Numbered from the stretch's first letter, positions 26,836-36,957 are shown. The stretch: 59,771 bases of DNA from Desulfuromonas acetoxidans DSM 684 (GCF_000167355.1 NZ_AAEW02000021.1:1-59771), one strand, 5' to 3'. Program-made: numbers and translations. Notes: generated by a model from the sequence alone, not told the origin.

Positions 26836-27277
26836 TCTGGCAACAGCCACCGGTCAAGGTCAAGGGCATCAACACTGCATTATGTGTGGTGAGCACAATC
26901 CGCTGTCGCTGAAACTTTCGTTCAGCGACGACGGTCAGGGAGGTGTCCACACCTCTTTTCGCGGTTCGCCGTGGCTACAGGGCTACCAGAGCCTGCTCCA
27001 CGGCGGCATCATCTGTTCCCTGCTCGATAGCGCCATGACCCACTGCCTGTTCGCCCATCGCATTAAGGCGGTGACCGGAGAATTGAAAATCCGTTTTGTT
27101 CAGCCGGTCCCCGCCGAAGCCACTCTGCAGTTGTCGGCGCGCATCACCCACAGCCTGCCACCTGTTTATCGAGTCGAGGCGCAACTCCACCAGGAGAACT
27201 GCCTGATGGCACGCGCCGATGCGAAGTTTATGCAATTCGATGCCCTGCCAAACGGGGCGGACCAGCCTGCCCGTTAA
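26825..27277 (+). CDS. PaaI-type hotdog-fold thioesterase
   Basis: 150 residues from a GTG start overlapping the NifX-like gene. Hotdog fold with the PaaI/4HBT signature LLHGGIICSLLDSAMTHCLF (catalytic region), GELKIRFVQPVPAEA, and an N-terminal CIMCGEHNP that resembles a small metal-binding or thiol motif. Predicted acyl-CoA thioesterase in the cytosol. It is translationally coupled to the ORP-like cluster but has no evident functional tie to it; it may simply be carried along. Confidence 0.8.
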   Translation: MTIDLATATGQGQGHQHCIMCGEHNPLSLKLSFSDDGQGGVHTSFRGSPWLQGYQSLLHGGIICSLLDSAMTHCLFAHRIKAVTGELKIRFVQPVPAEATLQLSARITHSLPPVYRVEAQLHQENCLMARADAKFMQFDALPNGADQPAR

Positions 27278-27291
27278 GGGGAAAAATCTCC

Positions 27292-27320
27292 TTGACAGCG
27301 CCCCGATCGAACGGTACAGT
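27292..27320 (+). promoter_or_regulatory. Sigma-70 promoter of rplU-rpmA
   Basis: TTGACA (27292-27297), 17-base spacer, TACAGT (27315-27320). The start codon of rplU follows about 46 bases later, leaving a short leader of roughly 40 bases. One of the best housekeeping promoters in the window. Confidence 0.8.
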
Positions 27321-27366
27321 GCGCCGTTACTGAAGCATAAAAACACAGAGAAACGAGGTGAAGTAC

Positions 27367-27675
27367 ATGTATGCGGTGATCAAGACCGGAGGAAAACAAT
27401 ACAAAGTATCCGAAGGTGACACAGTAAAAATTGAAAAAATCGCCGGTTCTGTGGGTGAAACCATCGAACTGAGCGAGGTCCTCATGGTCGGCGGAGAAGA
27501 GGTAAAAATCGGAGCACCTCTATTGCCAGGCGCAAAGGTTACAGCTCGCATTGTCGAGCAGGGCAAGGACAAAAAAGTTCTCGTCTTCAAATCCAAGCGT
27601 CGCAAGGGCTTTCGCAAGACCTATGGACACCGTCAACCCATCACTCGTCTGATGATTACAGGCATTGAGGCTTAA
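27367..27675 (+). CDS. rplU: 50S ribosomal protein L21
   Basis: 102 residues, beginning [14 protein letters not shown], the family N-terminus. The frame opens at a GTG three codons earlier, but the ATG at 27367 is preceded by GAGGTGA and gives the standard length. Contains the conserved [18 protein letters not shown]-type C-terminal region (here [19 protein letters not shown]). Binds 23S rRNA with L20. Directly followed by rpmA. Confidence 0.97.
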   Translation: MYAVIKTGGKQYKVSEGDTVKIEKIAGSVGETIELSEVLMVGGEEVKIGAPLLPGAKVTARIVEQGKDKKVLVFKSKRRKGFRKTYGHRQPITRLMITGIEA

Positions 27676-27686
27676 GGAGGCTACTC

Positions 27687-27941
27687 ATGGCTCACAAAAA
27701 AGCGGGCGGCAGTTCCAAGAACGGTCGCGACAGTGTTGGTAAGCGCCTTGGCGTCAAGCGATTCGGTGGTCAGGAAGTGACAGCCGGTTCCATCCTGGTA
27801 CGTCAGCGTGGGACCACGTTCCACCCAGGTAACAATGTTGGTTGCGGCAAGGATTATACCCTGTTCGCCCTGATCGACGGCGTTGTCAAGTTTGAACGCA
27901 AAGACAAGAAGCGTCAGAAAATTTCTGTTTACGCCAACTAG
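27687..27941 (+). CDS. rpmA: 50S ribosomal protein L27
   Basis: 84 residues, starting [20 protein letters not shown], so the N-terminus that reaches the peptidyl-transferase centre is the non-processed type. AAGGAGG ribosome site. Ends with a terminator, so rplU-rpmA is a two-gene unit, although obgE follows as in most bacteria. Confidence 0.97.
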   Translation: MAHKKAGGSSKNGRDSVGKRLGVKRFGGQEVTAGSILVRQRGTTFHPGNNVGCGKDYTLFALIDGVVKFERKDKKRQKISVYAN

Positions 27942-27966
27942 TCGCGCGAACAACACACAACTAAAG

Positions 27967-28003
27967 ACCCGGAGTTCAGCGTTGAGAACTTCGGGTTTTT
28001 TTA
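27967..28003 (+). terminator. Terminator after rpmA
   Basis: ACCCGGAGTTC and GAACTTCGGGT pair (one G-U) around AGCGTTGA, followed by seven T. Confidence 0.9.
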
Positions 28004-28189
28004 TGGTAAATTGGGAGAACGTTTTTACAAAAAGACGCCGGATATTCATTTCGACTACCCGTGGCCCCATAAACCGTTAAAAAACGTTGCGGTGTTGCCA
28101 GGCAACACGATTCACAACACCAGCCGACTTTATAATTCATGCGATCATCGCGTTTACAACGCGCGTCGCAAGAAAGACAATACCCGATC

Positions 28190-29224
28190 ATGCGCTTCGT
28201 TGATCAAGTCAAAATCCACATCAAATCCGGCGACGGCGGCCGCGGCTGCATGTCGTTTCGGCGTGAAAAATTTATTCCCCGTGGCGGTCCTGACGGCGGT
28301 GACGGCGGTGACGGTGGCGACGTTTATCTGCACACCGACTCCAGCCTGACCACCCTGCTCGATTTTCGCTACAATGCCCACTACAAGGCAACCAACGGCG
28401 CCCCCGGCATGGGCAAAAACATGCACGGAAAAACCGGCGACGACCTGACCATCCACGTGCCTCCCGGCACGCTGGTCTACGATGCGGACAGCGATGAACT
28501 GCTGGCCGACATGGTCGAACCCGGGCAGACCACCAAGCTGCTCAGCGGCGGCCAGGGCGGCCGCGGCAACGCCCGTTTTGCCACCAGCACCAACCGAGCA
28601 CCGCGCCACTGTCAACCAGGCACCCCCGGCGAGACACTTACCCTGCGGCTGGAACTGAAGCTGCTGGCCGACGTCGGCTTGGTGGGCATGCCCAACGCCG
28701 GAAAATCAACCCTGATCCGTGCCGTGTCCGCAGCCCGGCCCAAAGTAGCGGACTACCCGTTTACCACCTTGGTGCCCAACCTCGGCGTGGTTCGCTATGG
28801 CGGCTTTAAAACCTTTGTCATGGCCGACATCCCCGGCTTGATTGAGGGCGCCAGCGACGGTCAAGGCCTTGGCACCCGCTTTCTGCGCCATGTGGAACGG
28901 ACTGATTTCTTCCTCCACCTGGTGGATCTGACCAGCGCCCCGGAGGACAACCTACTTGAGCAGTTTGATATCATCAATGGCGAGCTGAAACGTCACGATG
29001 CCACCCTGGCCAACAAACCGCAACTGGTGGTGCTGACTAAAAACGATGTCACCGATGTCCGCGAGCGGGCTGAAATCGCCCGTCCCCTGTTTGAACAACG
29101 CGGCTATCAGGTGTTTACCATCTCCGCCATCAGCGGTGATGGCCTTAAAGAACTGGTCGAGGAAGTGGGAACACGTCTCGACGCGTTAAAGGAAGCAACT
29201 TCTGATGATGGCACGACGAATTAA
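28190..29224 (+). CDS. obgE: Obg-family GTPase
   Basis: 344 residues from the ATG at 28190, MRFVDQVKIHIKSGDGGRG; the frame is open to 28139 but the extra 17 codons are not family sequence. Glycine-rich Obg domain (about 1-158), G domain with G1 GMPNAGKSTL, switch and G3 DIPGLIEGAS, and G4 TKND, without the OCT domain of Gram-positive forms. It is a ribosome-assembly and stringent-response GTPase. The proB start lies inside its last codons, so the genes are coupled. Confidence 0.95.
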   Translation: MRFVDQVKIHIKSGDGGRGCMSFRREKFIPRGGPDGGDGGDGGDVYLHTDSSLTTLLDFRYNAHYKATNGAPGMGKNMHGKTGDDLTIHVPPGTLVYDADSDELLADMVEPGQTTKLLSGGQGGRGNARFATSTNRAPRHCQPGTPGETLTLRLELKLLADVGLVGMPNAGKSTLIRAVSAARPKVADYPFTTLVPNLGVVRYGGFKTFVMADIPGLIEGASDGQGLGTRFLRHVERTDFFLHLVDLTSAPEDNLLEQFDIINGELKRHDATLANKPQLVVLTKNDVTDVRERAEIARPLFEQRGYQVFTISAISGDGLKELVEEVGTRLDALKEATSDDGTTN

Positions 29225-30371
29225 AGCCATGCGCAAAACATTGATTTCACCGGCAAAACGGGTGGTAATCAAAGTTGGCAGTGCGGTAATTTCTGATCAG
29301 GACGGCCTCGATCGCAACCACCTTGACGCCTTGGCCCAGGACATCTGCACGTTGAAGCAGCGTGGCTACGAAGTCATCCTGGTCTCGTCGGGTTCCGTGG
29401 CGGCCGGAAAAAAAGATCTGGGCATCACCGGCCGGCCGAAGACCATCCCACTCAAACAGGCGGCTGCTGCCGTTGGCCAAAGCCGCATGATGCGTTACTA
29501 CCGCACAGCGTTTCGCGAGCGCAAGGAGAACGTTGCTCAGGTGCTGCTGACCCGTGACGACCTGGCCAATCGCCGCCGCTATCTCAACGCGCGCAACACC
29601 CTGACAACGCTGCTTGATTACGGCATTGTCCCGATTATCAATGAAAACGACACCGTCGTTGTTGACGAAATCCGCTTTGGCGACAACGACAACCTGTCGG
29701 CTCTGGTGACCAATCTGGTCGACGCCAACCTGCTGGTCATCCTGTCCGACGTCGACGGCCTTTACGACAAAGATCCGCGCAAACACCCCGATGCCGCCCT
29801 GATCCAGGAGGTGGAGCGAATCAATGAAAAGGTCAAAGCCATGGCCGGTGTGGCCGACAGCGAACTCGGCACCGGTGGCATGGCCACCAAACTCAAGGCG
29901 GCCAAGCGCGCCACCATGCACGGAGTCGGCACTGCCATTATCAACGGCCTGACGCCCGGCAACCTGCTCCGTCTGTTTGACGGCGAAGATATCGGCACCT
30001 ATTTTTTCCCGGCCAGCAACCGCATGGCAGCAAAAAAGCACTGGATCGCCTTTACCAAAAAACCACGCGGCAAGTTGCTCGTCGATGAAGGCGCCGTCAA
30101 TGCCGTCGTTCACAATGGCCGCAGCCTGCTGCCATCGGGCATCAAGGGCGTCGAAGGCGGCTTTGATCGTGGCGATGCCGTGCGTCTGTGCGATGAGCAG
30201 GGCAATGAATTCGCCAAAGGGGTCACCAACTACGCCCTGGCTGAACTGCTGCAGATCATGGGAAAAAAAACCGCTGAAATCGAGCGGGTTCTCGGCTATA
30301 AATATGGCGACGAAATCATTCACCGTGACAATCTGGTCTTGACCGAAGCCGACGGTGACGAAAACAGTTAA
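29205..30371 (+). CDS. proB: Glutamate 5-kinase
   Basis: 388 residues. Amino-acid-kinase domain (VVIKVGSAVIS, LVSSGSVAAGKKDLG, INENDTV, LSDVDGLYDKDP, GTGGMATKLKAA) plus a C-terminal PUA domain (about 290-375). It phosphorylates glutamate as the first step of proline synthesis. Starts at 29205, 29208 and 29229 are possible; 29205 is kept because AAGGAAG precedes it, with overlap of the obgE end. Followed by proA 28 bases on. Confidence 0.95.
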   Translation: MMARRIKAMRKTLISPAKRVVIKVGSAVISDQDGLDRNHLDALAQDICTLKQRGYEVILVSSGSVAAGKKDLGITGRPKTIPLKQAAAAVGQSRMMRYYRTAFRERKENVAQVLLTRDDLANRRRYLNARNTLTTLLDYGIVPIINENDTVVVDEIRFGDNDNLSALVTNLVDANLLVILSDVDGLYDKDPRKHPDAALIQEVERINEKVKAMAGVADSELGTGGMATKLKAAKRATMHGVGTAIINGLTPGNLLRLFDGEDIGTYFFPASNRMAAKKHWIAFTKKPRGKLLVDEGAVNAVVHNGRSLLPSGIKGVEGGFDRGDAVRLCDEQGNEFAKGVTNYALAELLQIMGKKTAEIERVLGYKYGDEIIHRDNLVLTEADGDENS

Positions 30372-30399
30372 TTTAAAAAACACGCAAGGAGCGTTGAGG

Positions 30400-31656
30400 A
30401 TGAATGTTGCAGAGCAGATGAAACAACTGGCCCTGGAGGCCAAACAAGCGGCGACAACCATGGCCGAGCTCTCTTCGGCAGTCAAAAATGACCTGTTATG
30501 TCGTATGGCTGCAGCCCTGGAATCCAAAACCAGCCAGCTGCAACAGGAGAACGAAAAAGACCTTCAGGCAGCTCGCGACAACGGCTTGTCCAGCGCCATG
30601 ATCGACCGCCTGGTTCTCAATGATGACCGCATCACAGCCATGGCTGACGGCCTGCGGGAAGTCGCCGCACTGCCCGACCCGGTCGGTGAAGTTACCGGCA
30701 TGTGGCGCCGCCCCAACGGCATCCAGGTAGGCCGCATGCGCATTCCGCTGGGCGTTATCGGCATCATTTTCGAATCCCGGCCCAATGTCACCGCCGACGC
30801 AGCCGCCCTGTGCCTGAAGAGTGGCAATGCCGTGGTCCTGCGAGGCGGCTCTGAAGCCATTCATTCCAACACCGCTATCGGTGCCATCCTCAAAAACGAG
30901 CTAAAAGGCATGGGACTGCCGGAAGCCGCCCTCCAGGTGGTCACCACTACGGATCGCCAGGCTGTCAATGAGCTGTTAAAACTCGACGAGGAGATCGATC
31001 TGATCATTCCCCGCGGCGGCGAAGGCCTGATTCGTTTTGTCAGCGAGAACTCGCATATCCCGGTGATCAAGCACTACAAAGGGGTGTGTCACACGTTTGT
31101 CGATGCCGACGCCGACACCGATATGGCCACCGAGATCTGCCTTAATGCCAAGGTGCAGCGTCCCGGCGTGTGCAACGCCATGGAAACCCTGCTGATCCAC
31201 AAGGACATTGCGGAAACCTTTGTACCGCATATTGCCCGAGCCATGAAGCAGCACAAAGTGGAACTACGCGGCTGCCCGGCCACCTGCGCCCTGACTGATG
31301 ACGCGGTCGCCGCCACGGAAGCCGATTGGGACGAGGAATACCTCGACCTGATCCTTGCGGTCCGCGTGGTCGACAACCTCGATCAGGCCATTGACCACAT
31401 CCGCCGCCATACCTCGCTCCACACCGAGGTCATCGTCACCAGCAATTACGCCAACGCGCAAAAATTTACCCGTAGCGTCAACTCCAGTGTCACCATGGTT
31501 AACGCGTCGTCACGCTTTTCCGACGGCAACCAGCTTGGTCTCGGCGCTGAAATCGGTATTTCAACCACAAAGCTGCACTCCTTTGGCCCCATGGGGCTGG
31601 AGGACCTGACCACGCGCAAATTCGTGGTCTTCGGCGACGGCCAAGTGCGCCCCTGA
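30400..31656 (+). CDS. proA: Gamma-glutamyl phosphate reductase
   Basis: 418 residues from the ATG at 30400 (AAGGAG upstream, MNVAEQMKQLALEAK). Aldehyde-dehydrogenase fold with IFESRPNVTADAAALC, LRGGSEAIHSN, PRGGEGLIRFV and the catalytic-cysteine region QRPGVCNAMETLL. It reduces gamma-glutamyl phosphate to the semialdehyde with NADPH. Works directly with ProB, encoded next door. Confidence 0.96.
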   Translation: MNVAEQMKQLALEAKQAATTMAELSSAVKNDLLCRMAAALESKTSQLQQENEKDLQAARDNGLSSAMIDRLVLNDDRITAMADGLREVAALPDPVGEVTGMWRRPNGIQVGRMRIPLGVIGIIFESRPNVTADAAALCLKSGNAVVLRGGSEAIHSNTAIGAILKNELKGMGLPEAALQVVTTTDRQAVNELLKLDEEIDLIIPRGGEGLIRFVSENSHIPVIKHYKGVCHTFVDADADTDMATEICLNAKVQRPGVCNAMETLLIHKDIAETFVPHIARAMKQHKVELRGCPATCALTDDAVAATEADWDEEYLDLILAVRVVDNLDQAIDHIRRHTSLHTEVIVTSNYANAQKFTRSVNSSVTMVNASSRFSDGNQLGLGAEIGISTTKLHSFGPMGLEDLTTRKFVVFGDGQVRP

Positions 31657-31669
31657 CGGAACAGACACG

Positions 31670-32323
31670 ATGAAGACAGGGATTATCGGCGGCACGTTCA
31701 ACCCCATCCACCTGGGACACCTGGCCATTGCCCGGGAAATGCAGCAACGCTTTGCGTTAGACCGGGTGTTATTTATCCCGGCAGCCATCCCACCACATAA
31801 AAAGGTTGCGGGATTGCCGCCGTTTGCACAACGACTGGCCATGGTTGAGTGCGCGATTGCCGGGACAGACGGCTTTGAGGCATGCGACATTGAAGGACAT
31901 CGCCAAGGCAAAAGCTATTCACGCGACACCCTGCAACAGCTTCATGCTCTTTACCCCGAGGACAGCTTCTATTTCCTTATCGGCATGGACTCGCTTCACA
32001 GCTTGCACACTTGGTACCATTTCGAGGATATTTTCCCCTTATGCAATCTGGTCGTCGCCCGTCGTCCGGGCGTGGCGAAACCAGCGTCGACAGACGCTCT
32101 GCCCGTTGCTATCCGCGGGCAGTTCTGTTATGATTCCGTACTTAAAACTTTTTGCCACACAAGTGGCAGCCACCTGTATTTCCTGACGGAATCGTTCATC
32201 AACATTTCGTCAACACAAATACGTCACAACCTGGCTGACAACCGCCCTGTTGAAGAGGCACTTCCACAGGCGGTCTACGAATACATCAAGACGCATCACC
32301 TGTATGCGTCCGGGAAAGGTTAA
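31670..32323 (+). CDS. nadD: Nicotinate-nucleotide adenylyltransferase
   Basis: 217 residues. Nucleotidyltransferase motif GGTFNPIHLGHL (residues 7-18), FIGMDSL-type FLIGMDSLHSLHTW, and the ISSTQIR signature near the C-terminus. It makes deamido-NAD from nicotinate mononucleotide and ATP. Part of the conserved proA-nadD-rsfS-rlmH gene string. Confidence 0.94.
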   Translation: MKTGIIGGTFNPIHLGHLAIAREMQQRFALDRVLFIPAAIPPHKKVAGLPPFAQRLAMVECAIAGTDGFEACDIEGHRQGKSYSRDTLQQLHALYPEDSFYFLIGMDSLHSLHTWYHFEDIFPLCNLVVARRPGVAKPASTDALPVAIRGQFCYDSVLKTFCHTSGSHLYFLTESFINISSTQIRHNLADNRPVEEALPQAVYEYIKTHHLYASGKG

Positions 32324-32328
32324 CGATT

Positions 32329-32694
32329 TTGCAATCCGATCAACGCGCTCTGTTGTGTTCTGAATACGCTCTGGACAGAAAAGCTCTCGACGTCAAGGTG
32401 CTCCACATCAGCAAACTGTCATCCCTGGCCGACTATCTGGTCCTGGCCACCGGCACCTCGGACCGTCAGGTGCAGGCCATTGCCGAGTCTGTCCGTCTGG
32501 GCCTTAAGCAGAACCACGACCTGCAACCCCTCGCTATCGAAGGGATGAACGAAGGGCGCTGGGTCCTGCTGGACTACGGCGATGTGATGGTGCATGTCTT
32601 TCAACAGGAGGTCCGCTCATTTTACGATCTGGACGGCCTGTGGTCTGAGGCGGCTGAACTGGAACAGCCCCAGACAAACAAAGCTAACGGTTAA
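32329..32694 (+). CDS. rsfS: Ribosomal silencing factor RsfS
   Basis: 121 residues from a TTG start at 32329 (six bases after nadD). The RsfS/Iojap core is present: LDVKVLHISKLSSLADYLVLATGTSDRQVQ (landmark DYLVLATGTSDRQ), EGMNEGRWVLLDYGDVMVHVF and YDLDGLW. It binds L14 and blocks subunit joining in starvation. Followed closely by rlmH. Confidence 0.94.
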   Translation: MQSDQRALLCSEYALDRKALDVKVLHISKLSSLADYLVLATGTSDRQVQAIAESVRLGLKQNHDLQPLAIEGMNEGRWVLLDYGDVMVHVFQQEVRSFYDLDGLWSEAAELEQPQTNKANG

Positions 32695-32706
32695 CAACAG
32701 AGAACC

Positions 32707-33183
32707 GTGAAACTGACGATTCTTTGTGTCGGAAAACTGTCGCTCCCCTTCCTTAAGGAGGGACGTGACGAATACCGCCAACGTCTGAAGCGCTATCTGC
32801 CCGTTGACGAGATTGAGTTAAAAGAGGAAAAGCGCGGTGGGAAAAAAGCCACGGCCGACTTTGTTCGCAACCATGAGGCCGAAGCACTGACGGCACGCAT
32901 TCCGGCAGGAAGCTACGTCATTGGTCTTGACGAAAAGGGGCGCCGGCTCAGCTCCGAAAAGCTGGCCGCCAACCTCGAAAGACATATGAATCAGGGCACA
33001 GCCAATGTATGTCTGATTATCGGTGGCGCGTATGGTCTAACAGAGGCATTGCGGCAACGTTGCGACAGCCTGCTATCGCTGTCTGACATGACCATGACCC
33101 ACCAGATGGCCCGCATGTTCCTTTACGAACAACTGTATCGGGCCATGACAATTATCCGTCGGGAGCCGTATCACAACAGTTAA
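32707..33183 (+). CDS. rlmH: 23S rRNA (pseudouridine-1915-N3)-methyltransferase
   Basis: 158 residues from a GTG start. SPOUT fold with VIGLDEKGRRLSSEKLA, IIGGAYGLTEALRQR (SAM knot) and the C-terminal TMTHQMARMFLYEQLYRA plus YHNS end. Methylates helix 69 of 23S rRNA in the 70S ribosome. Twelve bases after rsfS. Confidence 0.95.
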   Translation: MKLTILCVGKLSLPFLKEGRDEYRQRLKRYLPVDEIELKEEKRGGKKATADFVRNHEAEALTARIPAGSYVIGLDEKGRRLSSEKLAANLERHMNQGTANVCLIIGGAYGLTEALRQRCDSLLSLSDMTMTHQMARMFLYEQLYRAMTIIRREPYHNS

Positions 33184-33296
33184 CGGCTACCGTCGACCGG
33201 TCTCGTCGAACGGGACAAAACTGAAGCATCCATACATCTGGTATATTGTAGATATAATTTTATATTTATCTCGGGAATTTCCCGCAGGAGGACCGT

Positions 33297-34652
33297 ATGA
33301 CCCTCATGTCATTTCTTCTCGTTGTCATCATGTTCCTGGCTTTTTTTGTCTTCTTCTCAGGCATCAACCCCCAGGAAATGACTATTTTTTTCCTGCCGGA
33401 CAGTTCGGTCACGTACCCGGTCACGGTTGTGGTCATTGGCTGTATTCTGGTTGGTCTGTTCATCGGCTACGGTTTTCACCTCTACGGCGCACTGACCTAC
33501 GGAATGCGCAACTGGCTGCGTGGCCGCGGTGAGAAGAGAAACAAAGAGATCGAGACCATCTACCGTGACGGCGTCGGTCGCCTGCTCTCCGGTGACATCA
33601 AAAAAGCCCACGCCCTACTGCAAAAAGCCATCGACAAAAATCCAAACAAGGTGGAAAGCTACATCGCTCTGGCTAGCGTCAACACCCAGGAAGGCAACCA
33701 ACAGGGGGCAATCACCTTACTGCGCAAAGCCAAAAGTATTAACGGCAAAAGCCTCGAAGTTCTGTTCAAACTGGCGGCCACCTACGAAGATCTGGGCGAA
33801 GACGATTCAGCGTGCAAGGAGATCGAAGAGATCCTTGAACTGGAGAAGGATAACCGCAAAGCTATCCGCGCCTTACGCGACCTCCACATGAAGCATCAGC
33901 GCTGGGAACAGGCACTTGAGCTGCAGAAGCGTTTGCTCAAGGCTGGCCCGAGTGGCAACCGCATCCAGGAGGAGAAAGAAAAACTTCTCTCCATCCGTTA
34001 CGAGGTTGCTCGCCAGAAACTGGCCAACAATGATGAAGATCAGGCCATTTCGTCCCTAAAACAGATCATCAAGGAAGCACCGGAGTTTACGGCGGCCCGC
34101 GTCACCCTCGGCGATGCCTACGCCCAGCAGAACAATGCGGAAGATGCAGCACTCATCTGGCAAGACAGCTACAAAAAACTCGGCCGCAGTGTGTTTCTCT
34201 CTCGCCTGGAGAATCTCTACATTGAGCAGGAAGATCCGCAATCCCTGCTGTCCTTTTACAGCAGCGCTCTGATGGCACGCAGCAACGACCTGGTGTTGCG
34301 CTTTTTCTACGGCAAACTGTGTCTGCGTCTGGAAATGGTTGACGAAGCTCTTGAGCACATCTACACCGTGGAGAGCTCCGCACCCGACTTCCCGCAGATC
34401 CACCTGCTGCTGGCCGAAGCGCATCGTCGCCGTAACCGCATTGACGAAGCGATCGGGGAATACCAGAAAGCCCTTGGCGTCGACAACCAACTCAGCCTCG
34501 GATATGTCTGCGACTGCTGCGGCACCACCTCTCTGGAGTGGATGAGCCGCTGCGAACAGTGTGGCACCTGGGGCAGCTACAGCATCGCCTTCCGCAAGCT
34601 GATCGAAGACCGCAAGGTTGTCGAGCCGGTGATCCCCCAGCCAGGAGCATAA
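33297..34652 (+). CDS. LapA-LapB fusion: membrane-anchored TPR protein with rubredoxin-like zinc domain
   Basis: 451 residues. The N-terminal 85 residues look like LapA/DUF1049: two membrane helices (about 4-22 and 40-62) around a short loop. Tetratricopeptide repeats follow (about 85-400). The C-terminus has the LapB metal-binding domain with two C-x2-C pairs ([19 protein letters not shown], about 404-422). In E. coli lapA and lapB are separate neighbouring genes, and LapB adapts LpxC to FtsH to control lipopolysaccharide synthesis. Here the two seem to be one polypeptide. Good ribosome site CAGGAGGACCGT. An AT-rich stretch with TATAAT at 33253-33258 precedes it. Confidence 0.8.
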   Translation: MTLMSFLLVVIMFLAFFVFFSGINPQEMTIFFLPDSSVTYPVTVVVIGCILVGLFIGYGFHLYGALTYGMRNWLRGRGEKRNKEIETIYRDGVGRLLSGDIKKAHALLQKAIDKNPNKVESYIALASVNTQEGNQQGAITLLRKAKSINGKSLEVLFKLAATYEDLGEDDSACKEIEEILELEKDNRKAIRALRDLHMKHQRWEQALELQKRLLKAGPSGNRIQEEKEKLLSIRYEVARQKLANNDEDQAISSLKQIIKEAPEFTAARVTLGDAYAQQNNAEDAALIWQDSYKKLGRSVFLSRLENLYIEQEDPQSLLSFYSSALMARSNDLVLRFFYGKLCLRLEMVDEALEHIYTVESSAPDFPQIHLLLAEAHRRRNRIDEAIGEYQKALGVDNQLSLGYVCDCCGTTSLEWMSRCEQCGTWGSYSIAFRKLIEDRKVVEPVIPQPGA

Positions 34653-34657
34653 CCATC

Positions 34658-36193
34658 ATGGCCGCTGCCCAACGTCCCGTCATCCTGACCATTCTCGACG
34701 GCTGGGGAATCAATCCCGACCGGGAGAATAACGCTGCAGCCCTGGCTGACACGCCATTTCTTGACGGACTGTTCCAGCGCTACCCCAACAGCCGCCTGGA
34801 AGCATCAGGGCTGGCTGTCGGACTGCCGGAAGGACAAATGGGCAATTCGGAAGTGGGGCATTTAAATATCGGTGCCGGTCGGGTCGTTTATCAAGACCTG
34901 ACCCGCATCACCAAAAGCATCAGCGACGGCGACTTCTTCACCAACGCGGCTCTTTGCGAAGCCATGGACCACACCAAAGCCCGGGGCGGTGATCTACACC
35001 TCATGGGTCTGCTTTCCGATGGCGGAGTCCACTCGCTAAACAGCCACCTCTACGCACTGGTTAAGCTGGCCAAAGACAAGGAAATCGAAAAAGTTTACAT
35101 CCATGCCTTTATGGATGGCCGCGACACCCCGCCACGCAGTGGCGCAAACTATTTACAGCAACTCGAAAAGCAGCTGCAGCAACTCGGCACGGGAACCATT
35201 GCCACCATCTCCGGCCGCTTCTACGCCATGGACCGCGACCAACGCTGGGAGCGGGTTGAACAGGCCTACCGTGCCATGGTCGAGCGCCAAGGCAACACAT
35301 TCCCTTCCAGCGCTGCCGCAATTCAAGACTCCTACGCCAATGATGTCAGCGACGAATTTATCGTGCCCTGCCTCATCGACGGCGGCAAAGCCGTCAGCGA
35401 CGGTGACGGCATGATCTTTTTCAATTTCCGTGCAGACCGGGCGCGCGAAATCTCCCGCGCTTTCACGACAGAGGATTTCGACGGGTTCTCCCGACAGAGA
35501 AAAATCGATCTGGCCCATTACGTGTGCATGACCGAGTACGACGAGCACCTCAAACTGCCCGTTGCTTTCCCGACCGAAACCTATCCCAACATTCTGGCCC
35601 AAACAGTCTCAGCGGCCGGACTGAAACAACTGCACATTGCCGAAACAGAAAAATATGCCCACGTCACCTTCTTTTTCAATGGCGGCAATGAAACCAGCTA
35701 CACCGGCGAAGACCGAATCCTGGTCCCGTCACCAAAAGAGGTAGCCACCTACGACCTGAAACCACAAATGAGCGCTGAAGAGGTCACCCGCCAAGTTACG
35801 GAGCAAATTCGCAGCAACACCTACGACCTGATCATCCTCAACTTTGCCAATCCGGACATGGTCGGTCACACCGGCGTTCTCTCCGCAGCCATCACCGCGA
35901 TGGAAACGATTGACCACTGCGTTAAACAGGTTGTAGAAACCGCTCTGGACGCCGGCGGATGCCTTCTGATCACCGCTGACCACGGCAATTGCGAGCAGAT
36001 GGCGGACGCATCCGGCTCGCCACACACAGCACACACCAGCAACCCGGTTCCGCTCCTCTACGTCAGTGAGCACACTGACGGAGTTACCCTGTCCCCTGGA
36101 AAACTCGCGGATCTGGCCCCAACATTACTGCAACTGCTGGACCTGCCGCAACCGACAGAGATGACCGGCCACAGCCTGCTCAGCAATAGCTGA
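34658..36193 (+). CDS. gpmI: Phosphoglycerate mutase, 2,3-bisphosphoglycerate-independent
   Basis: 511 residues from the ATG at 34658 (CAGGAG upstream, [17 protein letters not shown]). The longer open frame runs back into the lapAB gene out of frame. Catalytic serine in [17 protein letters not shown], metal ligands [19 protein letters not shown] and [10 protein letters not shown]. Manganese-dependent glycolytic/gluconeogenic enzyme. Five bases after lapAB and followed by comF. Confidence 0.97.
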   Translation: MAAAQRPVILTILDGWGINPDRENNAAALADTPFLDGLFQRYPNSRLEASGLAVGLPEGQMGNSEVGHLNIGAGRVVYQDLTRITKSISDGDFFTNAALCEAMDHTKARGGDLHLMGLLSDGGVHSLNSHLYALVKLAKDKEIEKVYIHAFMDGRDTPPRSGANYLQQLEKQLQQLGTGTIATISGRFYAMDRDQRWERVEQAYRAMVERQGNTFPSSAAAIQDSYANDVSDEFIVPCLIDGGKAVSDGDGMIFFNFRADRAREISRAFTTEDFDGFSRQRKIDLAHYVCMTEYDEHLKLPVAFPTETYPNILAQTVSAAGLKQLHIAETEKYAHVTFFFNGGNETSYTGEDRILVPSPKEVATYDLKPQMSAEEVTRQVTEQIRSNTYDLIILNFANPDMVGHTGVLSAAITAMETIDHCVKQVVETALDAGGCLLITADHGNCEQMADASGSPHTAHTSNPVPLLYVSEHTDGVTLSPGKLADLAPTLLQLLDLPQPTEMTGHSLLSNS

Positions 36194-36213
36194 AATAAGG
36201 ACAGCCTCAAAAG

Positions 36214-36957
36214 ATGGCCATTGCCCGCGCAATCCATCCCTTGGTTAAGCTCTTGAAGGCTGTCGACAACAGCCTGTTTCCAGCCGCATGTCACGCATGT
36301 CAGAAACGGCTGAACACCAATGAGCCGTTCCTGTGCCACGACTGTCAAACATCATGCCTGCAACAGCCGACAGCCCACTGCCCACGCTGCGGCCAACCCC
36401 ACCCCGCAACAACCACGCAGAACCATCTTTGCAACCGCTGCCTGACCTCCCCCCCTCCTTTCAACTGGCTCAAGGCCGCCGGAATCTATCAAGGACAGCT
36501 TGCCGAGCTGCTGCAACAGTTCAAGTTTCACCACAAAACATCCCTGGCATCCCCCCTGGCCGACTTGATCCTGCTCCAACATCAGCAGGCTATCGATGAG
36601 TTTGCAGCCGACATCATCGTCCCGACACCACTTCACTTCCAACGGCTCCGTGAACGCGGCTACAACCAAGCCAAGCTGATCGGCCAACAACTGGCAAGAC
36701 ATCTCAACCTCCCCGTTAACTGCTCACTAGCCCTGCGCAACAGACCAACACCGCCACAATCGACACTCAGTCTGAACCAACGCATCGATAATATGCGCGG
36801 CGTGTTTTATAGCCCGGAAGCACGCCCTTCAAGAATCCTGCTGATAGACGACATTGCCACCACAACATCCACCGCCCGAGCCTGCAGCCGCGCCCTGACT
36901 CAACGCGGCCACACGGTCGCTGTACTGGTTGTCGCCCGAGCGCTGCCTCACCACTGA
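36214..36957 (+). CDS. comF: ComF-family amidophosphoribosyltransferase-like protein
   Basis: 247 residues. N-terminal zinc region with paired cysteines (CHACQKRL, CHDCQTSC, CPRCGQP, CNRCL) and a C-terminal phosphoribosyltransferase domain with PTPLHFQRLRERGYNQA and the PRPP loop ILLIDDIATTTST. ComF/GntX proteins take part in DNA uptake in competent bacteria; the biochemical role is uncertain. It ends the long housekeeping run. Confidence 0.88.
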   Translation: MAIARAIHPLVKLLKAVDNSLFPAACHACQKRLNTNEPFLCHDCQTSCLQQPTAHCPRCGQPHPATTTQNHLCNRCLTSPPPFNWLKAAGIYQGQLAELLQQFKFHHKTSLASPLADLILLQHQQAIDEFAADIIVPTPLHFQRLRERGYNQAKLIGQQLARHLNLPVNCSLALRNRPTPPQSTLSLNQRIDNMRGVFYSPEARPSRILLIDDIATTTSTARACSRALTQRGHTVAVLVVARALPHH

